Shown here: piece after piece, positions 28,666 through 38,009 of the stretch | How positions within the stretch are numbered: the first letter of the stretch is position 1 | Layout: each line of letters starts with the position of its first letter | Assembly: GCA_028245195.1 (NCBI GenBank) | Contig: JAOKCF010000002.1 | Coordinates: forward strand, 62,001-126,000 | DNA: 64,000 bases | Direction: 5' to 3' | Origin: Vicingaceae bacterium | Lineage (GTDB): Bacteria > Bacteroidota > Bacteroidia > Flavobacteriales_E > Vicingaceae | Made by a program: the position numbers and the translations under genes | The notes under the pieces: model-generated | Seen by the model: the letters and a program-made list of their open reading frames with translations, nothing else | Told to the model about the DNA's origin: nothing | Database searches by the model: none

Positions 28666-30090
28666 ATGTTTCGCTTTAACCTATTATTATTTTTTATAGT
28701 ATTAAATTTAAGTTTGTATTCACAAGCCTTTCAAATTGAAGAATTTAGTCCATCTATTGCGTTTCAAAAAAGCAATTTAAAAGTGGTCAGCAACATAACA
28801 ATTATTGGAAACAAGACTACTAAATATAAAATCATACTCCGTGAGCTAGAATTCAACATTGGTGATAGCCTCTCGAATCAAGAGTTAACAGCAGCAATCT
28901 CTCAATCAAAAAAGAACTTATTAAACACCTCACTATTCAATTTTGCAAATTTAAATGTGGCCCTAATTGACAGTGTTCATTCTGATATAATTATTCAACT
29001 CACCGAGAGATGGTACATTTTTCCCCTTCCTATTATTGAAATAGATGATAACAATTTTAATACCTGGTGGCGCACCAAAGACGTTTCGAGAATTAACTAT
29101 GGTATGCACCTTACTCATTATAATTTTAGGGGCAGGAAAGAAAAATTGATTTTAACTGCAAAGTATGGATTCACGGAAAGGTTTCGACTGCAGTATAACA
29201 TACCGTATTTAACAGCATCGCAAAAACTTGGTTTAGATATCGATTTATCTTTCAACAGAAGGGATGAAATTGCATATAACTCTTTTAATAATAAACGTTT
29301 ACAATACAAAGATGCAGATAGCGACGCCCTTCGAAACTTATCCAACTCCGTTACTTTAACATACCGCAATAAGATATTTAATACGCATGCATTTTCCGGT
29401 AATTATAGTCGAAATACAGTAACCGATTCTGTTGTCACATTAAATGAAAACTATCTTTTAAATAAACAGAACAGATTAGAATTTTTTCGAATAGGCTATC
29501 AATTCACAAGCGACAAAAGAGATTCTCGAAACTATCCGCTTAAAGGAAGTTTTTTGAAGGCTTCAATTACTCAATATGGATTGGGAATATTATCTGATTT
29601 GAGTTTATTAAACTTAAATATTGAAGCCAAAAAGTTTATCGAGATAAAGCCAAGATTATATTTAGCAGGAAGTGCAAGAGCACTTTTAACACCTAATAAA
29701 ACTCAACCATATTTACTAAGAAACGGTTTAGGTTATAGTTCATTTGGCATTAGAGCTTATGAATATTACGTGATAGATGGGCAAAATATTGGTTTGGGAA
29801 GATTGCAGCTTCGATACCAAATTGTTAAACCTAGATCTATGAACTTAACAGGACTTGCAGAACGATTCGGTAAGTTTCATTATGCTTTTTATCTCGGAAT
29901 TTTCAATGACATTGCGTTTGTTGAAGATCAAGTTGGGTACCCCATGAACAGCCTGGCCAATGAACTTCAATTCGGACATGGCATAGGTGTTGACTTTGTA
30001 AGTTACTATGATATAGTAATTCGAGCAGAATATTCTTTTAATAAATTTGGAGCGAGCGGTTTATTTCTCCATTTTGTAGCACCAATTTAA
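28666..30090 (+). CDS. Outer-membrane barrel protein with a POTRA-like N-terminus (Omp85-related)
   Basis: A 474-residue exported protein. The signal peptide (to about YSQA) is followed by one POTRA-like domain (about 40-115, NITIIGNKTTKYKIILREL opening). The C-terminal barrel contains FTSDKRDSRNYPLKGSF, a typical Omp85/surface-antigen strand pair, and FGIRAYEYYVIDGQ in the position of the RGY/F loop. It is much shorter than BamA, with one POTRA instead of five. It lies between the CBS gene and nadK. It may insert or translocate substrates; the partner is unknown. Confidence 0.78.
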   Translation: MFRFNLLLFFIVLNLSLYSQAFQIEEFSPSIAFQKSNLKVVSNITIIGNKTTKYKIILRELEFNIGDSLSNQELTAAISQSKKNLLNTSLFNFANLNVALIDSVHSDIIIQLTERWYIFPLPIIEIDDNNFNTWWRTKDVSRINYGMHLTHYNFRGRKEKLILTAKYGFTERFRLQYNIPYLTASQKLGLDIDLSFNRRDEIAYNSFNNKRLQYKDADSDALRNLSNSVTLTYRNKIFNTHAFSGNYSRNTVTDSVVTLNENYLLNKQNRLEFFRIGYQFTSDKRDSRNYPLKGSFLKASITQYGLGILSDLSLLNLNIEAKKFIEIKPRLYLAGSARALLTPNKTQPYLLRNGLGYSSFGIRAYEYYVIDGQNIGLGRLQLRYQIVKPRSMNLTGLAERFGKFHYAFYLGIFNDIAFVEDQVGYPMNSLANELQFGHGIGVDFVSYYDIVIRAEYSFNKFGASGLFLHFVAPI

Positions 30091-30097
30091 TCAAGTG

Positions 30098-30985
30098 ATG
30101 AAAATAGCACTTTACGGCAAAAAAATAGAAACCAAAGATGTTTCTAAAATTCAAGAATTGTTTGATCTACTTAAAGAAGAAAAAGTTCAATTCGTTGTTC
30201 ATAAGCAATTAAAGTTAAGTGTTGAAAAGCATGACTTGATCAAATTTGGATGGAATAACTACTTCGAATCATATGATGATTTAAAAAATAGTGGGGTATC
30301 CTTTATGATCAGTATTGGAGGCGATGGTACTTTTTTAAATACAATTCTTTTGGTGAGGGACTTAAAAATACCAATTTTAGGTATAAATACTGGAAGGCTA
30401 GGCTTTTTGTCAAACACCCCAACTTCTGAAATTAAATCTGCACTAAACGATGTAATTAGTGAAAATTACTCGACTCAAGAACGTTCGTTATTGCGCTTAG
30501 AAAGTAATAAAAACCACTTTGGAAATGATAATCACGCATTAAATGAAATCAGTATTCTAAAAAGTGACAGCTCTTCAATGATTACAATACATACCGAGTT
30601 AAACGGAACACACCTAAATTCTTATTGGACAGATGGGCTTATAATCTCAACAGCAACCGGCTCTACCGCCTATTCGTTGAGTTGTGGTGGGCCTATAATG
30701 ATGCCCGGATCTGGTAATTTTGTTATCACTCCAATTGCCCCTCACAACTTAAACGTTCGCCCAATTGTAATTGATGATGATGCAATTTTAAAAATTGTAG
30801 TGGAAAGTCGAGCTGAGAAAAACCTCGTGACCATGGACTCTAGGTCAGAGGAAATGAAGAATGGTGAAGTATTAACCATCCAAAAAGCAGACTACAAGAT
30901 CTCCATTGTTCAACTTCAAAACCAAAGCTTTGTGAATAGTTTAAGAAATAAATTAAACTGGGGTCTAGATCAAAGAAATAGCTAG
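30098..30985 (+). CDS. nadK: NAD kinase
   Basis: Phosphorylates NAD to NADP. I use the ATG at 30098 (MKIALYGKK) over the GTG three bases earlier. The 295-residue protein has the ATP-binding GGDGTFL motif, followed by GINTGRLGFLS and TDGLIISTATGSTAYSLS, all hallmark NadK blocks. It is part of the conserved CBS-to-murI block. Confidence 0.96.
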   Translation: MKIALYGKKIETKDVSKIQELFDLLKEEKVQFVVHKQLKLSVEKHDLIKFGWNNYFESYDDLKNSGVSFMISIGGDGTFLNTILLVRDLKIPILGINTGRLGFLSNTPTSEIKSALNDVISENYSTQERSLLRLESNKNHFGNDNHALNEISILKSDSSSMITIHTELNGTHLNSYWTDGLIISTATGSTAYSLSCGGPIMMPGSGNFVITPIAPHNLNVRPIVIDDDAILKIVVESRAEKNLVTMDSRSEEMKNGEVLTIQKADYKISIVQLQNQSFVNSLRNKLNWGLDQRNS

Positions 30986-31024
30986 TTTGTTGAAATCAAT
31001 TTCCTCAGTTTTTAAAAAACTAAT

Positions 31025-31032
31025 TATATTTG
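31025..31032 (+). promoter_or_regulatory. Internal promoter -7 element before the DUF6089-type barrel gene
   Basis: TATATTTG is an exact TAnnTTTG match, 20 bases before the ATG at 31053, in the 67-base gap after nadK. It would let the downstream envelope genes be expressed apart from nadK. Confidence 0.45.
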
Positions 31033-31052
31033 TCCATTGTACTTTGAACAAA

Positions 31053-31985
31053 ATGAGAAAACATATACTAATTACTTTTCTAGTGATGGTTTTGCTACCC
31101 AACTTTGCTGATGCTCAGCAATGGAAAAGATTCCGTAAGCAATTGATTGGCGGAGTCGGGATTACAAATTTTCTAGGAGATTTAGGAGGAGGTTCAGGAA
31201 TCGGGAGAGATTTTATTTGGGATATAGATTTTGCTGCTACTCGGCCATCACTAATGGTCGGTTATCGCTATCAATTAAATAATTTTATTTTTGGTAGAGC
31301 AAATATCCAGTGGGGTGTTTTAAAGGGTAGTGATGAATATACTACTGAAGAGTTTCGAGAAAATAGAAATTTAAAATTTCGAACAGGATTTTTCGAACTA
31401 GACTTAATGGCTGAGTTTTATCTCATTCAAAAGTCGAAAGGGAACCTATACCGATTGAGAGGAGTTAGAGGAAGAAACGCATTAAAATTGGATGTTTATG
31501 TATTTGGTGGCGTTGGGTTCATGTACTTTAATCCAAAAGGTGAATACCAAGGAACGTGGAACAAACTGCAACCTCTAGGAACTGAAGGCCAAGGTCTACC
31601 TGGCCAGCCTGATAAATACAATCGGACGACATTTACAATCCCTTATGGCGTTGGTTTTAGTAAATCAATTGATCGGTATTGGGGAGTTAATCTTGAAATG
31701 ACCTTCAGGCAAACATTTTCCGATTACATCGATGATGTAAGTGGTGAGTATTTTGGAAGAAAAAACTTTAGAGATGCATACCAAGGCCAACTTTCTGACG
31801 CTGAAATAAGAAAAATTGCAGTATTATCTGATCCTAGTTTAGGTCAAGGCGGAAATCCTGCGAATGATTTTCGAGATCCTTTCGATACCGACAGAAATGA
31901 TTTGGTAGGCGAGTTGAGAGGAAACCCATCAAACAATGACGCATTTATGACTGTGATGGTAAGTGTTTCAAGAAAAATTCATTAA
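31053..31985 (+). CDS. DUF6089-type outer-membrane beta-barrel protein
   Basis: Exported barrel protein of 310 residues from the ATG at 31053 (MRKHILITFLVMVLLPNFADAQQ). An upstream TTG would add 22 residues that do not look like a signal peptide. The mature part begins with QLIGGVGITNFLGDLGG and shows alternating strands of a small barrel with long polar loops. It lies between nadK and uppS, where Bacteroidota genomes usually carry one or two such proteins. The second copy follows 60 bases downstream. The function is unknown. Confidence 0.78.
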   Translation: MRKHILITFLVMVLLPNFADAQQWKRFRKQLIGGVGITNFLGDLGGGSGIGRDFIWDIDFAATRPSLMVGYRYQLNNFIFGRANIQWGVLKGSDEYTTEEFRENRNLKFRTGFFELDLMAEFYLIQKSKGNLYRLRGVRGRNALKLDVYVFGGVGFMYFNPKGEYQGTWNKLQPLGTEGQGLPGQPDKYNRTTFTIPYGVGFSKSIDRYWGVNLEMTFRQTFSDYIDDVSGEYFGRKNFRDAYQGQLSDAEIRKIAVLSDPSLGQGGNPANDFRDPFDTDRNDLVGELRGNPSNNDAFMTVMVSVSRKIH

Positions 31986-32045
31986 GTGACGCAGAAGTCG
32001 ACCAAAATTTTAATACTAATCTCTAGTTTTTCACGTTACACGTAA

Positions 32046-32753
32046 ATGATAAGAAGGTTAAGTTTCTCATTATTTTTTGCCTTATTCTTTAACGCGATTG
32101 GCTATTCTCAGAAAACAGCTGAAGTAGGTGTACTTGTGGGTAGGTCGTATTACCTTGGTGAACTTAATCCTAGAACACATTGGGGAAATGGAGTTGGAAG
32201 CTTGACTCTAGGTGGAATATTTCGGTACAATCTAAATGATCGATATACGTTAAAAGGTTCAGTAATCAGAACTACTCTAAGCGCAAAAGATGAATGGGAA
32301 AGTTTCCAATTTAATAATCAGCGGTTAGCATCATTCGAAAATACCATTACAGAATTCGCAGGGCAAATTGAATTCAATTTCCTACCCTATAAAATGGGAG
32401 ATAAACGGCATTTTTTTAGTCCTTACTTATTTGTTGGATTAAGTTACTTTTTAAATAATGCTTCTACAACTATAGAGGGTTTTGAGCCGGCCCCAATAAG
32501 TGAAGAAAGTGGAGGTAAAATTGCGCTGCCCTTTGGCACAGGAGTAAAACTAAGTTTAGGTAAAAAATGGGCTTTTTCTATGGAGTGGGGCTTTAGAAAA
32601 ACAGGTTACGACTTCATAGACGGTCTTGAAAATAGAGTTAATGACATTTTTGAAAGTGGTAAAACCTATGATAATGATTGGTTTGTAGTGAGCGGATTCA
32701 TGTTAACATACAAAATAACTAACGAGGGTCCATGCCCTGTTTATAATTTTTAA
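32046..32753 (+). CDS. DUF6089-type outer-membrane beta-barrel protein, second copy
   Basis: A 235-residue barrel with signal peptide MIRRLSFSLFFALFFNAIGYSQ. The mature opening AEVGVLVGRSYYLGELNP parallels the preceding gene (GGVGITNFLGDLGG), and both share the RYxL/RYNL strand near residue 60, which suggests an old tandem duplication. It ends in NF after an aromatic last strand, as outer-membrane barrels do. The function is unknown. Confidence 0.78.
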   Translation: MIRRLSFSLFFALFFNAIGYSQKTAEVGVLVGRSYYLGELNPRTHWGNGVGSLTLGGIFRYNLNDRYTLKGSVIRTTLSAKDEWESFQFNNQRLASFENTITEFAGQIEFNFLPYKMGDKRHFFSPYLFVGLSYFLNNASTTIEGFEPAPISEESGGKIALPFGTGVKLSLGKKWAFSMEWGFRKTGYDFIDGLENRVNDIFESGKTYDNDWFVVSGFMLTYKITNEGPCPVYNF

Positions 32754-32800
32754 ACTCCTTTTAAAATTCGCATATTTGCGGACCTGAAATCTATTAGTAA

Positions 32801-33541
32801 ATGCCTTTCCCATCTCATTTTAATTCCGAAAACGTTCCTCAGCACATTGCCATAATTATGGATGGAAATGGACGTTGGGCTAAACAAAATGGAAAGGCAA
32901 GAGTATTTGGTCATAAAAGTGGGGTAAAGTCAGTAAGAAGCGTTTCAGAAGGAGCCGCAGAAGCCGGAGTTAAATATTTGACACTTTATGCTTTCTCTAC
33001 AGAGAATTGGAACCGTCCAAAAGCTGAGGTAACGGCATTGATGCAAATATTGGTGTCAACTATTTCGCGAGAGACAAAAACACTCAATAAAAATAACATA
33101 AGGCTAGCTGCTATTGGCGACTTAGGTTCGTTGCCGGGCAATTGTCAATCAGAACTTGAAAAGGCAATTGAAAATACCTCTTCAAATACTGGAATGACGT
33201 TGGTTTTAGCACTAAGTTACAGTTCTCGTTGGGAAATTTTAAATGCTGTTAAATTGCTGTTAAATGATGTTAAATCAGGGGATTTAGATGCAACCATGTT
33301 GAACGAGACTGTTTTCAATAATTACCTTTGCACCAAAAATATACCAGACCCAGAATTAATCATTAGAACAAGCGGCGAACACAGAATAAGTAATTTTCTT
33401 CTGTGGCAGGCTGCATATTCTGAGCTTTACTTCACTGATATTTTATGGCCCGATTTCAGAAAAGATGACCTTTGGAATGCTGTTGTTGATTTCCAAAATA
33501 GAGAAAGAAGATTTGGCAAAACTAGTGAACAACTAAAATGA
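32801..33541 (+). CDS. uppS: Isoprenyl transferase (undecaprenyl diphosphate synthase family)
   Basis: Cis-prenyltransferase that makes the C55 lipid carrier for peptidoglycan and O-antigen. The 246-residue protein has IIMDGNGRWAK (catalytic Asp21), TLYAFSTENWNRP, and the late RTSGEHRISNFLLWQAAYSELYFTD. It overlaps bamA by four bases (ATGA), so the two are translated together, linking lipid-carrier supply with outer-membrane assembly. Confidence 0.96.
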   Translation: MPFPSHFNSENVPQHIAIIMDGNGRWAKQNGKARVFGHKSGVKSVRSVSEGAAEAGVKYLTLYAFSTENWNRPKAEVTALMQILVSTISRETKTLNKNNIRLAAIGDLGSLPGNCQSELEKAIENTSSNTGMTLVLALSYSSRWEILNAVKLLLNDVKSGDLDATMLNETVFNNYLCTKNIPDPELIIRTSGEHRISNFLLWQAAYSELYFTDILWPDFRKDDLWNAVVDFQNRERRFGKTSEQLK

Positions 33542-36072
33542 GATACTTAAAATCAATTCTTCCATTCTTGTGTATTTTATTCGTTAGTAACGTTATAGGA
33601 CAAATAACAGTCGATCCTTCTTTAGAATTGCTTGATTATAACTCGCCTAGAAGCTATGAAATTGGAGAGATTACGGTATCTGGAACTCAAAACTTAGATC
33701 ACAGTGCCTTAATCGCCATAGCTGGTCTTGAGGTCGGTCAAGAAATTCAAGTGCCTGGCGATATCATTTCAGATGCCGTAACGAATCTGTGGAAACAACA
33801 ACTTTTTACGGATGTAAAAATCTCAGCCACTAAAGTACAGGGAGAATTAATCTTTCTGAATTTACACGTTGAAGAAAGACCAAGGTTGTCAAAATATAAA
33901 TTTAAAGGAGTAAAAAAAGGTAAACAAGAAAGTTTACGAGATGAGATTAATCTTACTCGAGGCAAGGTAATTACTGCAAACCTTATTAATAACACGAAGC
34001 AAGAAATTAAGGAGTACTTTGTTGACAAAGGTTATTTCAATACTGAAGTAGATATAACTGAAGAAGATGATTCCACACTCAGAAACACTAAGGTGCTGAC
34101 CATTAATATCGACCAAAACCAGCGTGTGAAGATTGAAAATATTAAAATTGAAGGAAATGAACTTTTCACCGATAAAAAAATCCGTAGGTACCTCAAAAAC
34201 ACAAAAAAAGCGAGAATATACGGTTTGTTCAAACCCTCGAAATACATCAAAAGTAATTTTAAAAAAGACAAACGAAGCATTATAGCTAAATATAATGCCC
34301 ATGGTTATCGAGACGCTAAAATCTATTTTGACACCCTTTACAAAATTTCGGAAAATAGAATTATGATCGAGATGAAAATCTCCGAAGGAAAGAAGTATTA
34401 TTTTGGAAATTTAAAGTGGATTGGTAATACTAAATACTCTAACTCTGAGCTAGATCGAATTTTAGGTATTGAAAGAGGAGATTTGTTTAATCAAGACTTA
34501 TTTGATCAACGAATATATCAAGACCCCAATGGAAGAGACATTAGCTCGCTCTACTTAGATGATGGTTACCTTTTCTTCCAACCAAATGTTGTTGAGACCG
34601 AAGTCAGAGGAGATACGATAGATTTTGAAATTCGATTGAGAGAAGGTCAGCAAGCAAGAATTAATGAAGTTAGAATTATTGGAAATACCAAGACCAATGA
34701 TCATGTTATTCGCAGAGAGCTTAGAACAAATCCGGGAGACTTGTTTAGCAGGGTTGATATAATCAGGTCTCAACGAGAGTTAATGCAATTGGGTTATTTC
34801 AACCAAGAGAGGATGGGAATTAATCCTATACCTGACCAAGAAAGTGGAACGGTTGATATTGAATACACCGTTGAAGAGCAGCCATCTGATCAGATTGAAC
34901 TTTCCGGCGGCTGGGGTGGTGGTCGAATTGTTGGAAGCTTAGGTGTTACATTTAACAATTTCAGTGCTAAAAATATGTTTAAAAAAGATGCTTGGAGACC
35001 ACTGCCTGCTGGAGATGGTCAGCGACTAAGCGTAAGGGCTCAAACCAATGGCGAGTTCTTCCAATCATACAACATTTCATTTACAGAACCGTGGTTAGGT
35101 GGCAAAAAACCTAATAGTCTAAACGTTACAGGTTACTTCTCAAGACAAACAAACGGAGCAATTAGCACAATCACGAGCCCTGCAAGTGGAGAACAAGTAG
35201 ACAATCCTAACAGGCAAGCTTTAGGAATTTGGGGAGTTTCTGTTGGATTGGGACAACGATTACAATGGCCAGATGATTTCTTTACCTTATACAATGAAGT
35301 GAGTTATCAATATTATGATTTACAAAACTGGGGTAACTTCATTTTTCGTTCTGGATTTGCACATAATTTGAGTTTTAAAACAAATCTCTCGAGAAATTCA
35401 ATTGACGCACCAATCTACACTACAAGAGGAGCGAAAACTACGTTATCGATTCAACTAACACCTCCTTATTCGCTTTTCGATAGTAAGGATAACTATGATG
35501 AATTAGATAACCAAGAACGTTATAAATTTATTGAATTCCACAAGTGGAAGTTTAATTCCTCTTGGTTTACCCCACTGGCAGGAAATGAGCGGAAACTAGT
35601 ATTGAATACAAAAGTTGGGTTTGGATACTTAGGTGAATACAATGATAGATTAGGTCAATCTCCATTTGAAAGATTTTATTTAGGTGGAGATGGATTAAGT
35701 GGTTTCAACTTGGATGGGAGTGAAATAATTGCGCAAAGAGGATACGATGATAGAACGTTATCTCCAGAAACAGGAGCTACCGTTATATCTAAATATACCA
35801 TGGAAGTTCGGTATCCATTCACATTGAATCCGAGTGCTACCATATACGGATTAGTATTCGCAGAAGCAGGAAACTCTTGGTTAAATTTAGAAGAATTCAA
35901 TCCTTTTGAAGTTAAGAGAGCAGCAGGTGTAGGTGTTAGAATCTTCATGCCCTTCTTTGGTTTACTTGGACTAGATTGGGGATATCGATTTGATGACGTT
36001 CCGGGAAGAGTTGATCCGAATAGTAGAACGGAATTTCACTTTTCCATTGGTGGAAACATCGGAGGTTGGTAA
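33538..36072 (+). CDS. bamA: Outer-membrane protein assembly factor BamA
   Basis: Central component of the BAM machine that folds beta-barrel proteins into the outer membrane. The 844-residue protein has a signal peptide (to about NVIGQ), five POTRA domains (about 40-440) and a 16-strand Omp85 barrel. The lid-loop motif appears as QRGYDDR, and the chain ends in an aromatic strand with Trp last (GGNIGGW). It is immediately followed by two Skp-like chaperone genes, which deliver its clients. Confidence 0.95.
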   Translation: MRYLKSILPFLCILFVSNVIGQITVDPSLELLDYNSPRSYEIGEITVSGTQNLDHSALIAIAGLEVGQEIQVPGDIISDAVTNLWKQQLFTDVKISATKVQGELIFLNLHVEERPRLSKYKFKGVKKGKQESLRDEINLTRGKVITANLINNTKQEIKEYFVDKGYFNTEVDITEEDDSTLRNTKVLTINIDQNQRVKIENIKIEGNELFTDKKIRRYLKNTKKARIYGLFKPSKYIKSNFKKDKRSIIAKYNAHGYRDAKIYFDTLYKISENRIMIEMKISEGKKYYFGNLKWIGNTKYSNSELDRILGIERGDLFNQDLFDQRIYQDPNGRDISSLYLDDGYLFFQPNVVETEVRGDTIDFEIRLREGQQARINEVRIIGNTKTNDHVIRRELRTNPGDLFSRVDIIRSQRELMQLGYFNQERMGINPIPDQESGTVDIEYTVEEQPSDQIELSGGWGGGRIVGSLGVTFNNFSAKNMFKKDAWRPLPAGDGQRLSVRAQTNGEFFQSYNISFTEPWLGGKKPNSLNVTGYFSRQTNGAISTITSPASGEQVDNPNRQALGIWGVSVGLGQRLQWPDDFFTLYNEVSYQYYDLQNWGNFIFRSGFAHNLSFKTNLSRNSIDAPIYTTRGAKTTLSIQLTPPYSLFDSKDNYDELDNQERYKFIEFHKWKFNSSWFTPLAGNERKLVLNTKVGFGYLGEYNDRLGQSPFERFYLGGDGLSGFNLDGSEIIAQRGYDDRTLSPETGATVISKYTMEVRYPFTLNPSATIYGLVFAEAGNSWLNLEEFNPFEVKRAAGVGVRIFMPFFGLLGLDWGYRFDDVPGRVDPNSRTEFHFSIGGNIGGW

Positions 36073-36092
36073 CTATACAAATCTGAATTACA

Positions 36093-36620
36093 ATGAAAAA
36101 GATTTTTTTTTTAAGTTTGGTATTCTTTTTGTCTATAGCTAGTCAAGCGCAAAAGTTTGCTTACATCGATACGGAGTATATTCTTAGTAAGGTACCCGAA
36201 TATCAAGAAGCGCAAAAACAACTAGATGCGCTGTCTGAGCAATGGCAGAAGCAAGTAGAAAAAAGATACGAAGCAATTGAAAAAATGTACAAAGACCTGC
36301 AAGCAGAGGAAATTCTACTAACAGAAAGTATGAAAAACAAACGGCAAGAAGAAATAATAAAAAAAGAACAAGAAGCGAGAGACTTCCAAAAAAAGAAATT
36401 TGGAATTGATGGAGAGTTATTTAAAAAACGAAAAGAATTAATTAAACCAATACAAGAAAAAATTTACAAAGCAGTTCAAGAAACAGCAAATGTCGGAAAG
36501 TACTCTGTAATATTTGACAAAGCAAGTGATGCGACTATGGTATATTCTAACCCTAAATACGACAAGAGTGACGATATATTAAGAAGAATGGGAATAAAGC
36601 CTGAAGGCGATTCAAGATAA
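36093..36620 (+). CDS. OmpH/Skp-family periplasmic chaperone
   Basis: A 175-residue exported chaperone for unfolded outer-membrane proteins. The signal peptide MKKIFFLSLVFFLSIASQAQ is followed by FAYIDTEYILSKVPEYQEAQ, the Skp first-strand motif, and a long charged coiled coil (about 45-130). The C-terminal beta element is KYSVIFDKASDATMVYSNP. It lies 20 bases after bamA and 31 before a paralogue. A distinctive feature is the long tail (DDILRRMGIKPEGDSR). Confidence 0.92.
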   Translation: MKKIFFLSLVFFLSIASQAQKFAYIDTEYILSKVPEYQEAQKQLDALSEQWQKQVEKRYEAIEKMYKDLQAEEILLTESMKNKRQEEIIKKEQEARDFQKKKFGIDGELFKKRKELIKPIQEKIYKAVQETANVGKYSVIFDKASDATMVYSNPKYDKSDDILRRMGIKPEGDSR

Positions 36621-36651
36621 ATCAAAATTAAAACAACAAAAAAAATCAACT

Positions 36652-37155
36652 ATGAAAAAGATGAAAAACATAATTTTAGTAGCAGCTACACTTTTGAGTG
36701 GTGCAGTTTTCGGTCAAAAACTAGGTCACATTAACTCCAACGAGTTATTATTGGCAATGCCTGAACGAGCTGCTGTTGAAGCAAACATTAAAAAAACAGC
36801 CCAAGATTTAGAATCTAAATTAGCCGCTTTAACGAAAGAGTACCAATCTCAAGTACAAACTTACCAAGCGCAAGAAGCTGCTATGACAGATGCTATTAAG
36901 CAAGATAAAATAAAAGAAATAACCAACTTAGAAGAAAGAATTGGAGAGTTTCAGCAATCAGCTCAAAAAGACTTACAAGCTCAAGAAGAGAAACTATTAA
37001 GACCAATTATTGACAAGGCCAAGAAAGCTATTGAAGATGTTGCTAAAGAAAATGGCTTCACGTATATCTTTGACTCTGGTGTTGGAGTGTTGTTATATCA
37101 GAAAGATTCTGACAACATCATGCCACTGGTAAAAAAGAAACTTGGGTTAATTTAA
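36652..37155 (+). CDS. OmpH/Skp-family periplasmic chaperone, second copy
   Basis: A 167-residue paralogue of the preceding gene. The signal peptide ends near FGQK, and LGHINSNELLLAMPERAAVE is the Skp N-terminal strand. The coiled coil is richer in Ala and Gln, and the end is FTYIFDSGVGVLLYQKDSDNIMPLVKKKLGL. An ATG at 36661 is an alternative start. The strong hairpin 24 bases downstream marks the end of the bamA transcript. Confidence 0.92.
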   Translation: MKKMKNIILVAATLLSGAVFGQKLGHINSNELLLAMPERAAVEANIKKTAQDLESKLAALTKEYQSQVQTYQAQEAAMTDAIKQDKIKEITNLEERIGEFQQSAQKDLQAQEEKLLRPIIDKAKKAIEDVAKENGFTYIFDSGVGVLLYQKDSDNIMPLVKKKLGLI

Positions 37156-37178
37156 TAACCGTAAAATATCTATTTTAG

Positions 37179-37205
37179 AAGCCACGCTACAGCGTGGCTT
37201 TTTTT
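37179..37205 (+). terminator. Intrinsic terminator of the bamA-ompH transcript, abutting the murI start codon
   Basis: Nine-base perfect arms (AAGCCACGC / GCGTGGCTT) around TACA, followed by seven T's that run right up to the ATG of murI at 37206. It is strong by pattern and leaves no room for a murI leader below it. Confidence 0.88.
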
Positions 37206-38009
37206 ATGCATAAAGAAAATCAAAATATCGACAACTCTGAGCCAATAGGAGTATTTGATTCTGGGATTGGAGGGACTTCCATCTGGAATGAAATTAACCT
37301 GTTACTTCCCTCAGAAAATAGCATTTACTTGGCTGATAGCAAACACGCTCCCTATGGTATTAGGTCAAAAGAAGAAATCATAAGATTAAGCGATAAAAAC
37401 ACCTCCTTATTATTGAATAAAGGCTGTAAAATTATTGTCATAGCCTGCAATACAGCTACAACAAATGCAATTAGCTACTTGAGAAAAAAATACGATGTCC
37501 CATTTATTGGAATTGAACCTGCAATAAAACCCGCATCTCTAAAGACTGAAAGTAAAATAATAGGAATTTTAGCTACAAAAGGCACGTTAAGCAGCTCGTT
37601 ATTTCAAGAAACTACTAACTTATATAAACAAGGAATTGAAATAATTGAACAAGAAGGTACCGGCATTGTAGAGCTTATTGAAAATGGAAAGTTAGACTCA
37701 GAAGAAATGACTCTTTTATTAAGAAGCTATGTTTTACCAATGGTTGAAAGAGGCATCGATCATCTCGTATTAGGCTGTTCACATTACCCTTACTTAATTC
37801 CTAACCTGAGAAAAATATTACCTGAAAGTATTACAATTATCGATTCGGGTTATGCTGTGGCCATACAAACCAAGGCGGTGTTAACTCAATTTAATTTACT
37901 TAATAAGAATTCTGATGCAGGCCAACACCAGTTTTATACTAACGGCACTGCAGAAGTATTGAATTTAATTCTCGGAAATAGATTTACTGTTTTAGTAAAA
38001 GATTTTTAA
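37206..38009 (+). CDS. murI: Glutamate racemase
   Basis: Supplies D-glutamate for peptidoglycan. I start at the ATG at 37206 (MHKENQ); a GTG at 37194 lies inside the terminator arm. The 267-residue protein has [10 protein letters not shown] with the catalytic Asp, ACNTATTNA with the first catalytic Cys, and [10 protein letters not shown] with the second. It closes the envelope block. Its stop shares TTAA with prfB on the other strand. Confidence 0.95.
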   Translation: MHKENQNIDNSEPIGVFDSGIGGTSIWNEINLLLPSENSIYLADSKHAPYGIRSKEEIIRLSDKNTSLLLNKGCKIIVIACNTATTNAISYLRKKYDVPFIGIEPAIKPASLKTESKIIGILATKGTLSSSLFQETTNLYKQGIEIIEQEGTGIVELIENGKLDSEEMTLLLRSYVLPMVERGIDHLVLGCSHYPYLIPNLRKILPESITIIDSGYAVAIQTKAVLTQFNLLNKNSDAGQHQFYTNGTAEVLNLILGNRFTVLVKDF

